Positions 47,042-54,951 of a DNA stretch of 64,000 bases are shown in pieces. Position numbers and translations under genes: made by a program. Origin of the DNA: Gordonia polyisoprenivorans (lineage in GTDB: Bacteria; Actinomycetota; Actinomycetes; Mycobacteriales; Mycobacteriaceae); the NCBI RefSeq assembly GCF_017654315.1, contig NZ_CP072203.1, forward strand, positions 5,456,001-5,520,000, in the 5' to 3' direction. The notes below the pieces were generated by a model. It was not told the origin of the DNA and searched no databases. It was given only the letters and a program-made list of their open reading frames with translations. Each line of letters opens with the position of its first letter. The first letter of the stretch is position 1.

Positions 47042-47662
47042 TCAGGGGCGTCGAGGCACCATCAGCGCGAACATCGGGGCCAGGCTCGCCCGGAGACCAC
47101 GACCCGGATTCGCGATCCACTGCTCATGCCCGGCGGCCGACGCGGCCACCATGGAGTGGGCGACCGCGGTCGGATAGATCGCAGTCGCCGACATCTCGCT
47201 CCGATCGCCGACGAACTCGGCGATCACCGCGCGCCACTGGCGATAGACCTCGCTGGCGCGAGCCTGCACGGCGGGCACCTCGAGGATCAATTGCGCTCGC
47301 CCGCGGGCCCATTCGTCCTCATGACGCCCGTGATCGACGACCGAGATGAACGCCTCGACCACGATCTCGATCGGGTCGGTCTCCGAATCCGACGCCGCGA
47401 GCAGACGACGGAACTCGTCGAGTTCCTTGTCGGATTCGACCCACACCACGTCGGCCTTGGTCGGGAAGTACCGGAAGAAGGTGCGCCGGCTGACGCCGAC
47501 CGCGGCAGCGATGTCCTCGACGCTCGTCTCGTCGAATCCGTCGCGGAGAAACAAGCGTTGTGCGGCCGCCGCGAGTTCGTGGGCACTCGTGCTGGCGGGC
47601 CGTCCCCCGCGATCGACCTCGCCCGAGGTGTCCGCGACGCTCCGCTCTGCGCTGAATGCCAT
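47042..47662 (-). CDS. TetR-family regulator resembling mycofactocin regulator MftR
   Basis: A 206-residue TetR protein from the ATG at 47662 (MAFSAERS). The helix-turn-helix region GRPASTSAHELAAAAQRLFL, then DETSVEDIAAAVGVSRRTFFRYFPTK, is close to that of MftR, the acyl-CoA-responsive regulator next to mycofactocin genes. It is divergent from two mycofactocin-coupled SDR genes, so it probably regulates them. An open frame extending to 48382 lies over the SDR and is rejected. The other mft genes are outside the window. Confidence 0.85.
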   Translation of the reverse strand: MAFSAERSVADTSGEVDRGGRPASTSAHELAAAAQRLFLRDGFDETSVEDIAAAVGVSRRTFFRYFPTKADVVWVESDKELDEFRRLLAASDSETDPIEIVVEAFISVVDHGRHEDEWARGRAQLILEVPAVQARASEVYRQWRAVIAEFVGDRSEMSATAIYPTAVAHSMVAASAAGHEQWIANPGRGLRASLAPMFALMVPRRP

Positions 47663-47695
47663 CCGCCCATCGTCCCACCGACCGATGTCAGCGTG

Positions 47696-47709
47696 GGGAC
47701 CTTCGTCCC
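47696..47709. promoter_or_regulatory. small inverted repeat in TetR/SDR divergent promoter
   Basis: GGGAC-CTTC-GTCCC is a perfect five-base inverted repeat in the 129-base gap between the MftR-like TetR gene and the first SDR gene. It may be the TetR operator or an mRNA hairpin. A direct TGTGACA repeat follows nearby. Confidence 0.35.
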
Positions 47710-47791
47710 TCTGGTGTTGTGACACCCTGTGACATATCCTCGGGATGCGACGTGGATCACACGAGTTCGTCGAGGGAAGCAGGTCATCATC

Positions 47792-48619
47792 ATGGGCACA
47801 CTCGAAGGCAAGGTCGCCTTCATCACCGGAGCAGCACGCGGCCAAGGGCGTAGTCATGCACTGCGTCTGGCGCAAGAGGGCGCCGACATCATCGCCGTCG
47901 ACATCACCGAACAGGTCGACACGGTCCCCTACGCGACGGCGCGCCCCGGCGATCTCGAGGAGACGGTGCGTGCGGTCGAGGCACTCGACCGTCGCATCAT
48001 CGCCTCCGAGGTGGACGTGCGGGATCTCGCCGGGCTGACCAAAGCCGCGCAGGACGGGGTCGCCGCCCTCGGCCGGCTCGACATCGTCCTCGCCAACGCC
48101 GGGATCTCCACCATGGCCCCCACCCTCGAGATGGAGGAGCAGACGTGGCAGACCATGATCGACATCAACCTGACCGGCGTGTGGAAGACCGTGCGCGCGG
48201 CGGTGCCGCACATCGTCGCCGGTGGGCGCGGCGGTGCGGTGGTCCTGACCAGTTCGCTCGCGGCCATCGCCACCAATGAGAACATCGCCCACTACACCGC
48301 CGCCAAGTACGGTTTGATCGGACTGATGCGCGTACTGGCGAAAGAGCTGGGGCCGCAGAGCATTCGGGTGAACACCGTGCATCCCACCACGGTCGCGACC
48401 GACATGATCCTCAACGAGCCCACCTACAAACTGTTCCGACCGGATCTCGAGGAACCGACCCGGGCCGATTTCGAAGAGGCAGCCTCGCAGATGAACCGGC
48501 TACCGGTGTCGATGGTCGAACCCATCGACATCTCCAACGCAATCCTCTATCTCGTCTCCGACGCCGGACGCTACGTCACCGGAACCACACAGGTCATCGA
48601 CGCCGGCGGAGCGCTGTAA
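47792..48619 (+). CDS. mycofactocin-coupled SDR family oxidoreductase 1
   Basis: A 275-residue SDR with cofactor motif ITGAARGQGRSHALRLA near residue 10, an inserted segment after strand 2 (DITEQVDTVPYATARPGDLE, followed by VRAVEALDRR) characteristic of mycofactocin-coupled SDRs, catalytic YTAAKYGL near 165, and YVTGTTQVIDAGGAL at the end. These enzymes hold NAD(H) tightly and pass electrons to mycofactocin rather than exchanging the nucleotide. The ATG at 47792 fits the family; the frame upstream is a weak start region. Confidence 0.9.
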   Translation: MGTLEGKVAFITGAARGQGRSHALRLAQEGADIIAVDITEQVDTVPYATARPGDLEETVRAVEALDRRIIASEVDVRDLAGLTKAAQDGVAALGRLDIVLANAGISTMAPTLEMEEQTWQTMIDINLTGVWKTVRAAVPHIVAGGRGGAVVLTSSLAAIATNENIAHYTAAKYGLIGLMRVLAKELGPQSIRVNTVHPTTVATDMILNEPTYKLFRPDLEEPTRADFEEAASQMNRLPVSMVEPIDISNAILYLVSDAGRYVTGTTQVIDAGGAL

Positions 48620-48679
48620 ACCTCTCCCATCCCCACGGCAAAGACCCAAAGACACAGACCCAACGACAAAGGAGTTGAC

Positions 48680-49537
48680 ATGGGACTCTTGGACGGCAAG
48701 ACCGCACTCATCACCGGCGGCGCCCGCGGACAGGGCCGCGCCCACGCGGTGACCTCGGCACGCGAGGGCGCCGACGTGATCCTGCTCGACATCACCTCGC
48801 AGGCCCTCGGATCGGTCGACTACCCGCTCGCAACCGCCGACGACATGGCCGAGACCGTGCGTCAGGTCGAGGCACTCGACCGTCGCGCGTTGACCTTCGA
48901 CGCCGATGTTCGTGATCAGGGCCAGCTCGACGCGGCGGTCGCCGCGGGCATCGCGGAGTTCGGCAAGATCGACATCCTCATCGCCAACGCCGGCATCTGG
49001 ACCCGGGCACCGTTCTGGGAGATGACCGAACAGATGTGGTCGGACATGATGGACGTCAACCTGACCGGGGTCTGGAAATCGGCAAAAGCCGTGGCACCAC
49101 ACATGATCGAGCGTCAGTCCGGTTCGATCGTCATCACCTCCTCGGTGAACGGACTCGAACCGGGCATGAACTACGCCCACTATGTCTCGACCAAACACGG
49201 CGTGATCGGGTTGATGAAGAACATCGCGCTCGAACTCGCCCCGTACGGAATCCGCTGCAATTCCATCAATCCCGGTGCGATCCTGACGCCCATGACCAAC
49301 CAGCAAGGCGCGTGGGACATGTTCGCCGGGCACGAAGGCGGCACTCCCGACGACCTCATCGCGGGTGGCTACAGCTTCCACGCACTCAAGGGCACCTCGT
49401 TCATGCCGCCGGAGGTCATCGCGAACACGGCGCTGTACCTGAATTCCGATCTGGCGGCCACCGTCACCGGCGTCACCATTCCGGTCGACGCCGGGCACAT
49501 GCTGCTGACCGGCGTGAACACGGATCCGGTGAAGTGA
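48680..49537 (+). CDS. mycofactocin-coupled SDR family oxidoreductase 2
   Basis: A 285-residue SDR paralogous to the previous one: ITGGARGQGRAHAVTSA, the same type of inserted segment (DITSQALGSVDYPLATADDM), NAGIWTRAPFWEM, catalytic YVSTKHGVIGLMK, and TGVTIPVDAGHML. It has the carveol-dehydrogenase-like form of the family. A ribosome site (AAAGGAG) precedes the ATG at 48680, and its stop overlaps the GTG of the MoxR gene (49534-49537), so the two are coupled. Confidence 0.9.
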   Translation: MGLLDGKTALITGGARGQGRAHAVTSAREGADVILLDITSQALGSVDYPLATADDMAETVRQVEALDRRALTFDADVRDQGQLDAAVAAGIAEFGKIDILIANAGIWTRAPFWEMTEQMWSDMMDVNLTGVWKSAKAVAPHMIERQSGSIVITSSVNGLEPGMNYAHYVSTKHGVIGLMKNIALELAPYGIRCNSINPGAILTPMTNQQGAWDMFAGHEGGTPDDLIAGGYSFHALKGTSFMPPEVIANTALYLNSDLAATVTGVTIPVDAGHMLLTGVNTDPVK

Positions 49538-50502
49538 CGGGGACCACTCCGACGGGATCCAGCCCGACGACGGACCGCAGCGATGTCGCTGCGGTCCGTT
49601 CGGCCGTCGCGACCGAGATCGTCGGGCGCGACCGCGAATTGGATCTCGTCCTCGCCGCGGTCGCCGCCGGACGCGACATGATCCTCGAGGGCCCGCCGGG
49701 TACCTCCAAGAGCACCCTGCTGCGGGCGATCACCGCGCACTGGGGCATTCCCCTGATGCTGGTCGAGGGCAATGCCGATCTCACGCCCAGTCGCCTTGTC
49801 GGCCACCACAATCCCGCCCGCGTCCTCAAAGAGGACTACCGCCCCGACAATTTCGTCGATGGGCCTCTGCTGCAGGCGATGCGCAGCGGCGGCTTCCTGT
49901 ACGTCGAGGAATTCAACCGCGCACCCGAGGACACCGTCGACACACTGCTGACCGCGATGGCCGAACGGGTCATCACCGTGCCTCGGGTGGGAACCATCGT
50001 CGCCGCCGACAGTTTCCGGATCGTCGCATCGATGAATCCGTACGACAACGTGGGCACCACACGCCTGTCGACCTCGGTGCACGATCGGATGTGCCGACTC
50101 GTGGTGGACTATCAGGACGACGCTGCCGAACGCGAGATCGTCCGGCGCCGAACCGGATCGGGGTCGGATCGGATCGTCAACGACTCGGTGGCACTGACCC
50201 GGGCCACCCGGATCCGTGACGACATCCGCCAGGGCAGCAGCGTGCGCGGAGCGATCGACCTCGCGCTCATCACCGCACAGTTGTGCGCGATGCGCGGGGT
50301 TCCGGTGCCCGCCGACGGCGCCGTGCCACCTCCGCGCGACCTGCCGACCGACTACACCGCCACCGTCCTCGATGCGATGATGGTGGCGCTGTCGGGTCGA
50401 ATCCATCTCGACGACACCGCCTTCACCACTCCGGAGGGGGTCCTGACCGAGATCTGGCAGGACCATTTCGTCCTCGACCCCGCGGCGGCCGAGCCCGGTT
50501 GA
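49534..50502 (+). CDS. MoxR-type AAA+ ATPase
   Basis: A 322-residue protein starting at a GTG that overlaps the SDR stop. The P-loop ILEGPPGTSKSTLL lies near residue 50 (note Ser before Lys), Walker B LYVEEFNRAPEDT near 125, and sensor segment FRIVASMNP near 165. MoxR ATPases act with VWA proteins as chaperones that mature metal or cofactor-containing enzymes; the name comes from PQQ-dependent methanol dehydrogenase. Coupling to two mycofactocin-dependent SDRs suggests a comparable maturation or loading role; this is inference. Confidence 0.88.
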   Translation: MTGTTPTGSSPTTDRSDVAAVRSAVATEIVGRDRELDLVLAAVAAGRDMILEGPPGTSKSTLLRAITAHWGIPLMLVEGNADLTPSRLVGHHNPARVLKEDYRPDNFVDGPLLQAMRSGGFLYVEEFNRAPEDTVDTLLTAMAERVITVPRVGTIVAADSFRIVASMNPYDNVGTTRLSTSVHDRMCRLVVDYQDDAAEREIVRRRTGSGSDRIVNDSVALTRATRIRDDIRQGSSVRGAIDLALITAQLCAMRGVPVPADGAVPPPRDLPTDYTATVLDAMMVALSGRIHLDDTAFTTPEGVLTEIWQDHFVLDPAAAEPG

Positions 50503-50526
50503 AGAGCGATCGCCGCCGAGTCGCCG

Positions 50527-51495
50527 TTGACCCGCCGCCGCGGTGCCCGGCACACCCACCCGCGCACACTCGCACCGCTGCGTCGTAAACCGAAGCACCT
50601 CGACACCGAGCCCGATCTCCTCGTGCCGGGCGCCGGCGGCGCGGGCTGGGTTCTCCTCGGCCGACGTGATCGCCGCCCGCCCGGGGCACCTGGCACGCCG
50701 GGCTCGACCCAACCGGGAATGACCTCGGAGACAGGCGAACTCGACACTGCCGACCACCCATCCACACATGACGACGAAGCCCGCAGGCGGGCCCGCCAGA
50801 TCGCCCGGAAACTCGCATTGACCGAGGTCGTCCGATCCCCGCGTGCCCCACGATCGGCCACCGGAACCCTGCGGACCGGTCGGTGGCGTGGCGATTCCGA
50901 CGAGATCGATCTCGATGTGACACTCGAGGCGATCGCGGCGAATCCGCTGCCGACCGATGACGACATCGCGGTGCGCCGGCGCATCCGGCGCAGGCGGTCG
51001 GTGGTGATCGTCGTCGACATCTCTGGATCGGCCCGCGGAGAACAGGTCCGCACCGCGGCGGCCACCGTCGGCGCGCTGACCGGTGAACTCTCCCGAGATG
51101 CCGTGTCGGTCATCGCCTTCTGGTCCGATGCCGCCGTGATCTCCCGGCTCGGCGATCCGGTCGACCCCGACCGGGTCATCGACGCACTGCTCACGCTGTC
51201 CACCCAGGGGCTGACCAATCTGAGCTTCGCGTTGAACACCGCGGCCGACCAACTCCGTGGGGTACCCGCTGCGGACTCCCGCGTGCTGCTGCTCAGCGAC
51301 TGCGTGCACAACGCCGGCCCGGACCCGCGGGAGATCCCGGGAACCCTGAACCGGCTCGACGTCCTCGTCGACGTCTCCGGCGAGCACGACCTCGAGTTGG
51401 CGGCCGACCTGGCTCTCCTCGGCCACGGCCGCTGCCTGCCGATCCGGGATCATCGCGGCGTGGCGCCTGCGCTTCGCACCGTCTTCGAGAACTGA
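50527..51495 (+). CDS. VWA-domain protein, partner of the MoxR ATPase
   Basis: A 322-residue protein from the TTG at 50527, the first start codon in a frame that opens at the MoxR stop. A basic, Pro/Gly-rich N-terminal third is followed by a VWA domain with the metal-ion adhesion motif VVIVVDISGSARGEQ near residue 160 and SVIAFWSDAA near 193, then LLLSDCVHNAG near 260. MoxR-VWA pairs work together. Because the start is TTG, a later ATG (50719) is possible. Its 3' end overlaps the convergent LysR gene by 46 bases. Confidence 0.82.
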   Translation: MTRRRGARHTHPRTLAPLRRKPKHLDTEPDLLVPGAGGAGWVLLGRRDRRPPGAPGTPGSTQPGMTSETGELDTADHPSTHDDEARRRARQIARKLALTEVVRSPRAPRSATGTLRTGRWRGDSDEIDLDVTLEAIAANPLPTDDDIAVRRRIRRRRSVVIVVDISGSARGEQVRTAAATVGALTGELSRDAVSVIAFWSDAAVISRLGDPVDPDRVIDALLTLSTQGLTNLSFALNTAADQLRGVPAADSRVLLLSDCVHNAGPDPREIPGTLNRLDVLVDVSGEHDLELAADLALLGHGRCLPIRDHRGVAPALRTVFEN

Positions 51496-52364
51496 TCGGC
51501 GGCCGCGCGGGCGGCACGCACCATCGGCGAGACGTCATCGGCGCGGGTGCACAGACACAGCGTGGACGGTTCGGTGTCGGCGACCGGGATGAACGCGACG
51601 CCGGGATGTCGGTGGGCGTCCGGTACCAACTCCCCGGTGATGGAGATTGCCTCCCCGGTTGCGACGACTTCCATCAGTTCACTGATCGTATGGACCGACG
51701 GGCCGTACGTGACCGGCCGACCACTCGGTCGAGGATCGCACGCCCACCATCGGACCCACTCCGCGTCGGCCTCGTCATCGGTGACATGCGAGAGACCGTC
51801 GAGCTCGTCGATGGTGACCGATTCCCGGTGCGCGAGAGGATGGTCGATCGAAATGGCAGCCACCCGACGCTCATGGCAGAGCGTGTCAAAGCGCAGCCCG
51901 GTCGGGTCCGCGACGGGTGGTCGCATCAGCGACGCGTCCACCACTCCTCTACGCACTGCCGTGGCCTGCTCCGGCCAGGCGAGTTCTACGAGCTCTATGT
52001 CGGATTCCGGATACGCGGTTCGTAGCCCCCTGAGGAACTCTCGAGTCGCCGGCCCGATCGCCGCGGTCATAAAGCCGAGTCGGAGTCGGTGTGGTTGGGC
52101 GCTCACCGCATCGATGGCACGCGCCGATGCCGCGATCGCGAGCCTCGCCTCCACGAGGAACCGCTCGCCGACGGCCGTCGGACACAAGGGATGTGCGGAT
52201 CGATCGAGCAACTCCGTACCAAGGTGCCGTTCGAGCTTGCGGATCTGCTGCGAGAGTGCGGGCGGACTGATGAACAGGCGTTCGGCAGCACGCCCGAGGT
52301 GCCCTTCATCCACCACCGCGATCAAATAGCCCACCTGCCGCAGGTTCAAATCGACAACCGTCAC
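51450..52364 (-). CDS. LysR-family regulator
   Basis: A 304-residue LysR protein with N-terminal winged helix (residues 9-66, GHLGRAAERLFISPPALSQQIRKLE) and a C-terminal effector domain. It is divergent from a short SDR operon with a small inverted repeat between. It probably activates that operon in response to an aromatic or lipid-type inducer; the ligand is unknown. The 3' end overlaps the VWA gene. Confidence 0.9.
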   Translation of the reverse strand: MTVVDLNLRQVGYLIAVVDEGHLGRAAERLFISPPALSQQIRKLERHLGTELLDRSAHPLCPTAVGERFLVEARLAIAASARAIDAVSAQPHRLRLGFMTAAIGPATREFLRGLRTAYPESDIELVELAWPEQATAVRRGVVDASLMRPPVADPTGLRFDTLCHERRVAAISIDHPLAHRESVTIDELDGLSHVTDDEADAEWVRWWACDPRPSGRPVTYGPSVHTISELMEVVATGEAISITGELVPDAHRHPGVAFIPVADTEPSTLCLCTRADDVSPMVRAARAAADQFSKTVRSAGATPR

Positions 52365-52393
52365 GATCCCTTACCCATCCTCACCAGTGGCGA

Positions 52394-52407
52394 TAAGCGA
52401 TAGCTTA
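52394..52407. promoter_or_regulatory. candidate LysR operator
   Basis: TAAGC-GATA-GCTTA is a perfect five-base inverted repeat, 30 bases upstream of the LysR start and 116 bases before the SDR start. It has the T...A dyad form of LysR sites. Confidence 0.5.
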
Positions 52408-52522
52408 ACACCAGTACCGGAAAAATGTAATGGACGTCACAGTCCGGGCGCCGCAGAGTCTAACCGTGCCGCCGACGGCACAACGTCTCGATCACGAATA
52501 CCAGCGAAACGGAGACCCCTCG

Positions 52523-53302
52523 ATGCCACAACCTTATTCATATCCACAACGATCACTGGTGACCGGCGCCGCGTCCGGAATCGGTAAAGCAGTTGCCGCC
52601 GAAGCGATCTCACAAGGCGCTCGCGTCGTCGGTCTCGATGTCGACGAGGCCGGCCTACGCGAATGCGCCGCGAAGTTCGGCGACGCCTTTCTTCCGGCGA
52701 CAGGAAGCGTTGCCGATGCACAATCGGTCGCGGCCGCCATCAGCACCGCCGAGAAGTCTCTCGGGGGTCTCGACAGCATCTTCAATGTAGCGGGCACCAT
52801 CAGGCCAGCACCGATCATCGAGATGGAGGAACAGGACTGGGATTTCACCCTGGATGTGGTGCTCAAAGGAGTGTTCCTGTGCACCAAACTCGGTGCGCGA
52901 TCGATGATCGCCGCGGGCACCAGCGGGGCGATCGTCAACATCGCATCGGTCAACGCACACATGCCGCTGTACGCAGGCAGCGCGTATGCGGCAGGCAAGG
53001 CCGGTGTCGAGATGTTCGGCCGCAACGCCGCACTCGAACTCGCCCGACACAACATCCGGGTCAACACGGTGCTGCCGGGACTCGTCGAGACGCCGATGGC
53101 CGAGTTCATCCTCGCCAACGAGGGCATAATGCGCGAGTTCGATGCCAACGCCGTTCTCAAACGTCCGGCGCAACCCGACGAACTCGCCGCTCCGACAGTC
53201 TTTCTCGCCAGCTCAGGTGCCAGCTACATCACCGGGGCCAGCCTCGTCGTCGACGGCGGTTACGAGGTCGGCGGTTATCCCGACCTGAGCAAGTACCTCT
53301 GA
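52523..53302 (+). CDS. SDR family oxidoreductase
   Basis: A 259-residue classical SDR starting MPQPYSYPQRS with a GGAG ribosome site. Cofactor motif VTGAASGIGKAVAAEA near residue 15, NVAGTI near 85, catalytic YAAGKAGVEMFGRN near 155, and SLVVDGGYEVGGY at the end are all present. A start at 52430 would add 31 residues without family support. It is followed by an unknown protein on the same strand and faces a LysR regulator. Substrate unknown. Confidence 0.9.
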   Translation: MPQPYSYPQRSLVTGAASGIGKAVAAEAISQGARVVGLDVDEAGLRECAAKFGDAFLPATGSVADAQSVAAAISTAEKSLGGLDSIFNVAGTIRPAPIIEMEEQDWDFTLDVVLKGVFLCTKLGARSMIAAGTSGAIVNIASVNAHMPLYAGSAYAAGKAGVEMFGRNAALELARHNIRVNTVLPGLVETPMAEFILANEGIMREFDANAVLKRPAQPDELAAPTVFLASSGASYITGASLVVDGGYEVGGYPDLSKYL

Positions 53303-53345
53303 CCGGGCCCTCACATTCCCTCCCTTCAGCCTGAAAGGCCGCACC

Positions 53346-54029
53346 ATGACCCTGACAGCCCGCAACACCCCCGCAGCCGCTCCGTGCACACCCTTCGAAG
53401 AAGAGCTGGTGCACATGTTCGACGATGTCGACGCAATGATTGAAACCCTCGAAAACCCTACCCACAGACGCATTTTGATCAACTACCGACGCCACGGCTT
53501 GCTCGAGGTCTCGGGTCGCTACGACGAACTACTCGCCGACACGATGACCATCGGACACCCCCACTATCGGATCTTCGAGGGCGGACAACCGGTCATCCTC
53601 GACGGTCTCGAGAGCGTGCGCGGCTTCTATCGGACGCTCGCCGAGATGGACATGCTCGTGATGTGGACCGGACGCCAGAAGATGGCAGTCGCCGACTGGG
53701 GTTTCGCCGGCGAAGCCGAATTCAGCCAGTTCGTCCCGGGAAGCATGCTGGGCGACAACGTCTTCGCATCACTCGGTGAGCAGGGTCCGAGCGACGGCCC
53801 GGCCGCCCACGATCCCGCTGCCTACGATCCCGACGCCTACTACCTCGTTCGCCGCACGCTGGCGTTCGTGTGGCCCTACAACGACCACGTACGCATGATC
53901 GGCGAGCACGTCTACGAAGATTCGGCATCAAAGTCGGTCACCAAGGTGGAGCGCTCGGACGTGATCACCGGTGCCCGCGCTGCCGAACTCCTTGCACCAC
54001 TGATCGACAAGTACGGCCTCGACGGCTGA
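53346..54029 (+). CDS. hypothetical protein, possibly NTF2/SnoaL-like
   Basis: A 227-residue soluble protein beginning MTLTARNTPAAAP. The spacing of RRILINYRRHGLLEVSGRYDEL, then HPHYRIFEGGQPVILDGLES, resembles NTF2/SnoaL-like small-molecule-binding proteins, but no catalytic residues are convincing. It lies 43 bases after the SDR and is probably in the same LysR-controlled operon. Codons such as CTA and a less uniform third-position GC suggest a slightly different history from the steroid genes. Confidence 0.7.
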   Translation: MTLTARNTPAAAPCTPFEEELVHMFDDVDAMIETLENPTHRRILINYRRHGLLEVSGRYDELLADTMTIGHPHYRIFEGGQPVILDGLESVRGFYRTLAEMDMLVMWTGRQKMAVADWGFAGEAEFSQFVPGSMLGDNVFASLGEQGPSDGPAAHDPAAYDPDAYYLVRRTLAFVWPYNDHVRMIGEHVYEDSASKSVTKVERSDVITGARAAELLAPLIDKYGLDG

Positions 54030-54152
54030 CCCACCGACGGCTGAGCCCGAGAACACACGGTCCATACTTCTCGAGCTCAGCCGTCTATTCTGCTCAGGGG
54101 GCGCCGGCCGCGCCCCTCCTTCGTCGAAACCCGTCCCTTGAGGAGAATCCTG

Positions 54153-54581
54153 ATGAGCGATTCGCTGCAGTCCCTGCTCGGTCCGAACCGTCCGGCCGTC
54201 GTCGACGATCTGGTGGGGGTGATCGACTCGCAGGTCGCAGCCCAGAAGGGGCTCGGCGGTGCGACCGTCAAGGCTGCATACGGTGCCGTCGGCAAGGTCA
54301 AGCCCGACATCGTGAAGAAGGCGACCAACCTGATGCTCCCCGAGTTCGTCGCCGCCCTGCAGCCGTTCTGGGATTCCAAGCCCGCGGGCACACCGTTCGG
54401 TGCGCATCTGGCCAGTGACCCCGACACCGCCTCGGAGGCCCTGCTCGCGGTGACCGACGCCCAGGTGGAATCCGCCAAGGCGCCGCTGGCCAAGGCCTAC
54501 GGCACGCTGCGCGGCAAGGCCAAGGGCTATGTGTCCGAGGCACTTCCCGCCGTCGGCGACGTGATCGAGAAGCACGCGTGA
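54153..54581 (+). CDS. conserved small protein (DUF6918-like)
   Basis: A 142-residue alanine-rich, mainly helical protein starting MSDSLQSLLGPNRPAVVDDL behind a GAGGAGAAT ribosome site. It resembles a conserved actinobacterial family annotated as DUF6918, of unknown function. It has no signal peptide or membrane segment. It stands alone between genes on the same strand. Confidence 0.8.
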   Translation: MSDSLQSLLGPNRPAVVDDLVGVIDSQVAAQKGLGGATVKAAYGAVGKVKPDIVKKATNLMLPEFVAALQPFWDSKPAGTPFGAHLASDPDTASEALLAVTDAQVESAKAPLAKAYGTLRGKAKGYVSEALPAVGDVIEKHA

Positions 54582-54633
54582 CCCGCGGCCGCGGCTCGCT
54601 CACCCGGTCACACCCGGGTGGGCGTCACGGCCC

Positions 54634-54771
54634 TCAGGCGGCGCTGGTGACGACGAGTACCAGCGCGCACACGACGGCGATGAGCGCCGCCAGCATCACC
54701 AGCACCCGCCAGACGTGCAGGCGTGCGGTCGGTGTGTCGGTGGATCGTGAAGAGGCGACCGGTGCGGCCAT
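54634..54771 (-). CDS. small single-pass membrane protein
   Basis: A 45-residue ORF, MAAPVASSRSTDTPTARLHV then a hydrophobic helix VLVMLAALIAVVCALVLVV. The ATG at 54771 has a good ribosome site (GTGGGAGATC) on the minus strand. It is the tail of a longer frame that is antisense to the MFS gene. Small single-helix proteins of this type are common and often missed. It may be a real gene; the evidence is the ribosome site and the helix. Confidence 0.5.
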   Translation of the reverse strand: MAAPVASSRSTDTPTARLHVWRVLVMLAALIAVVCALVLVVTSAA

Positions 54772-54951
54772 GATCTCCCACTTTCGGTTGTCCGAGGACA
54801 CGATCACAGTGGCGATCTGCAACCTCGGGTTTGTTACTCCAGTGATCAATGTGTCACAGGTTGCCTGTGGTGTCGCGATTTGCGCCCCGCGTGTCGCCTG
54901 GATCACACTCTTGGATTCGTTTTCCGCAGCAGTTCGGGGAAGGAGGGCCGG

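Noticed and set aside
49369..51453. Minus-strand open frame of 694 codons
   Set aside because: It lies opposite the MoxR and VWA genes, which have clear motifs; the translation is low-complexity and shows no domain.
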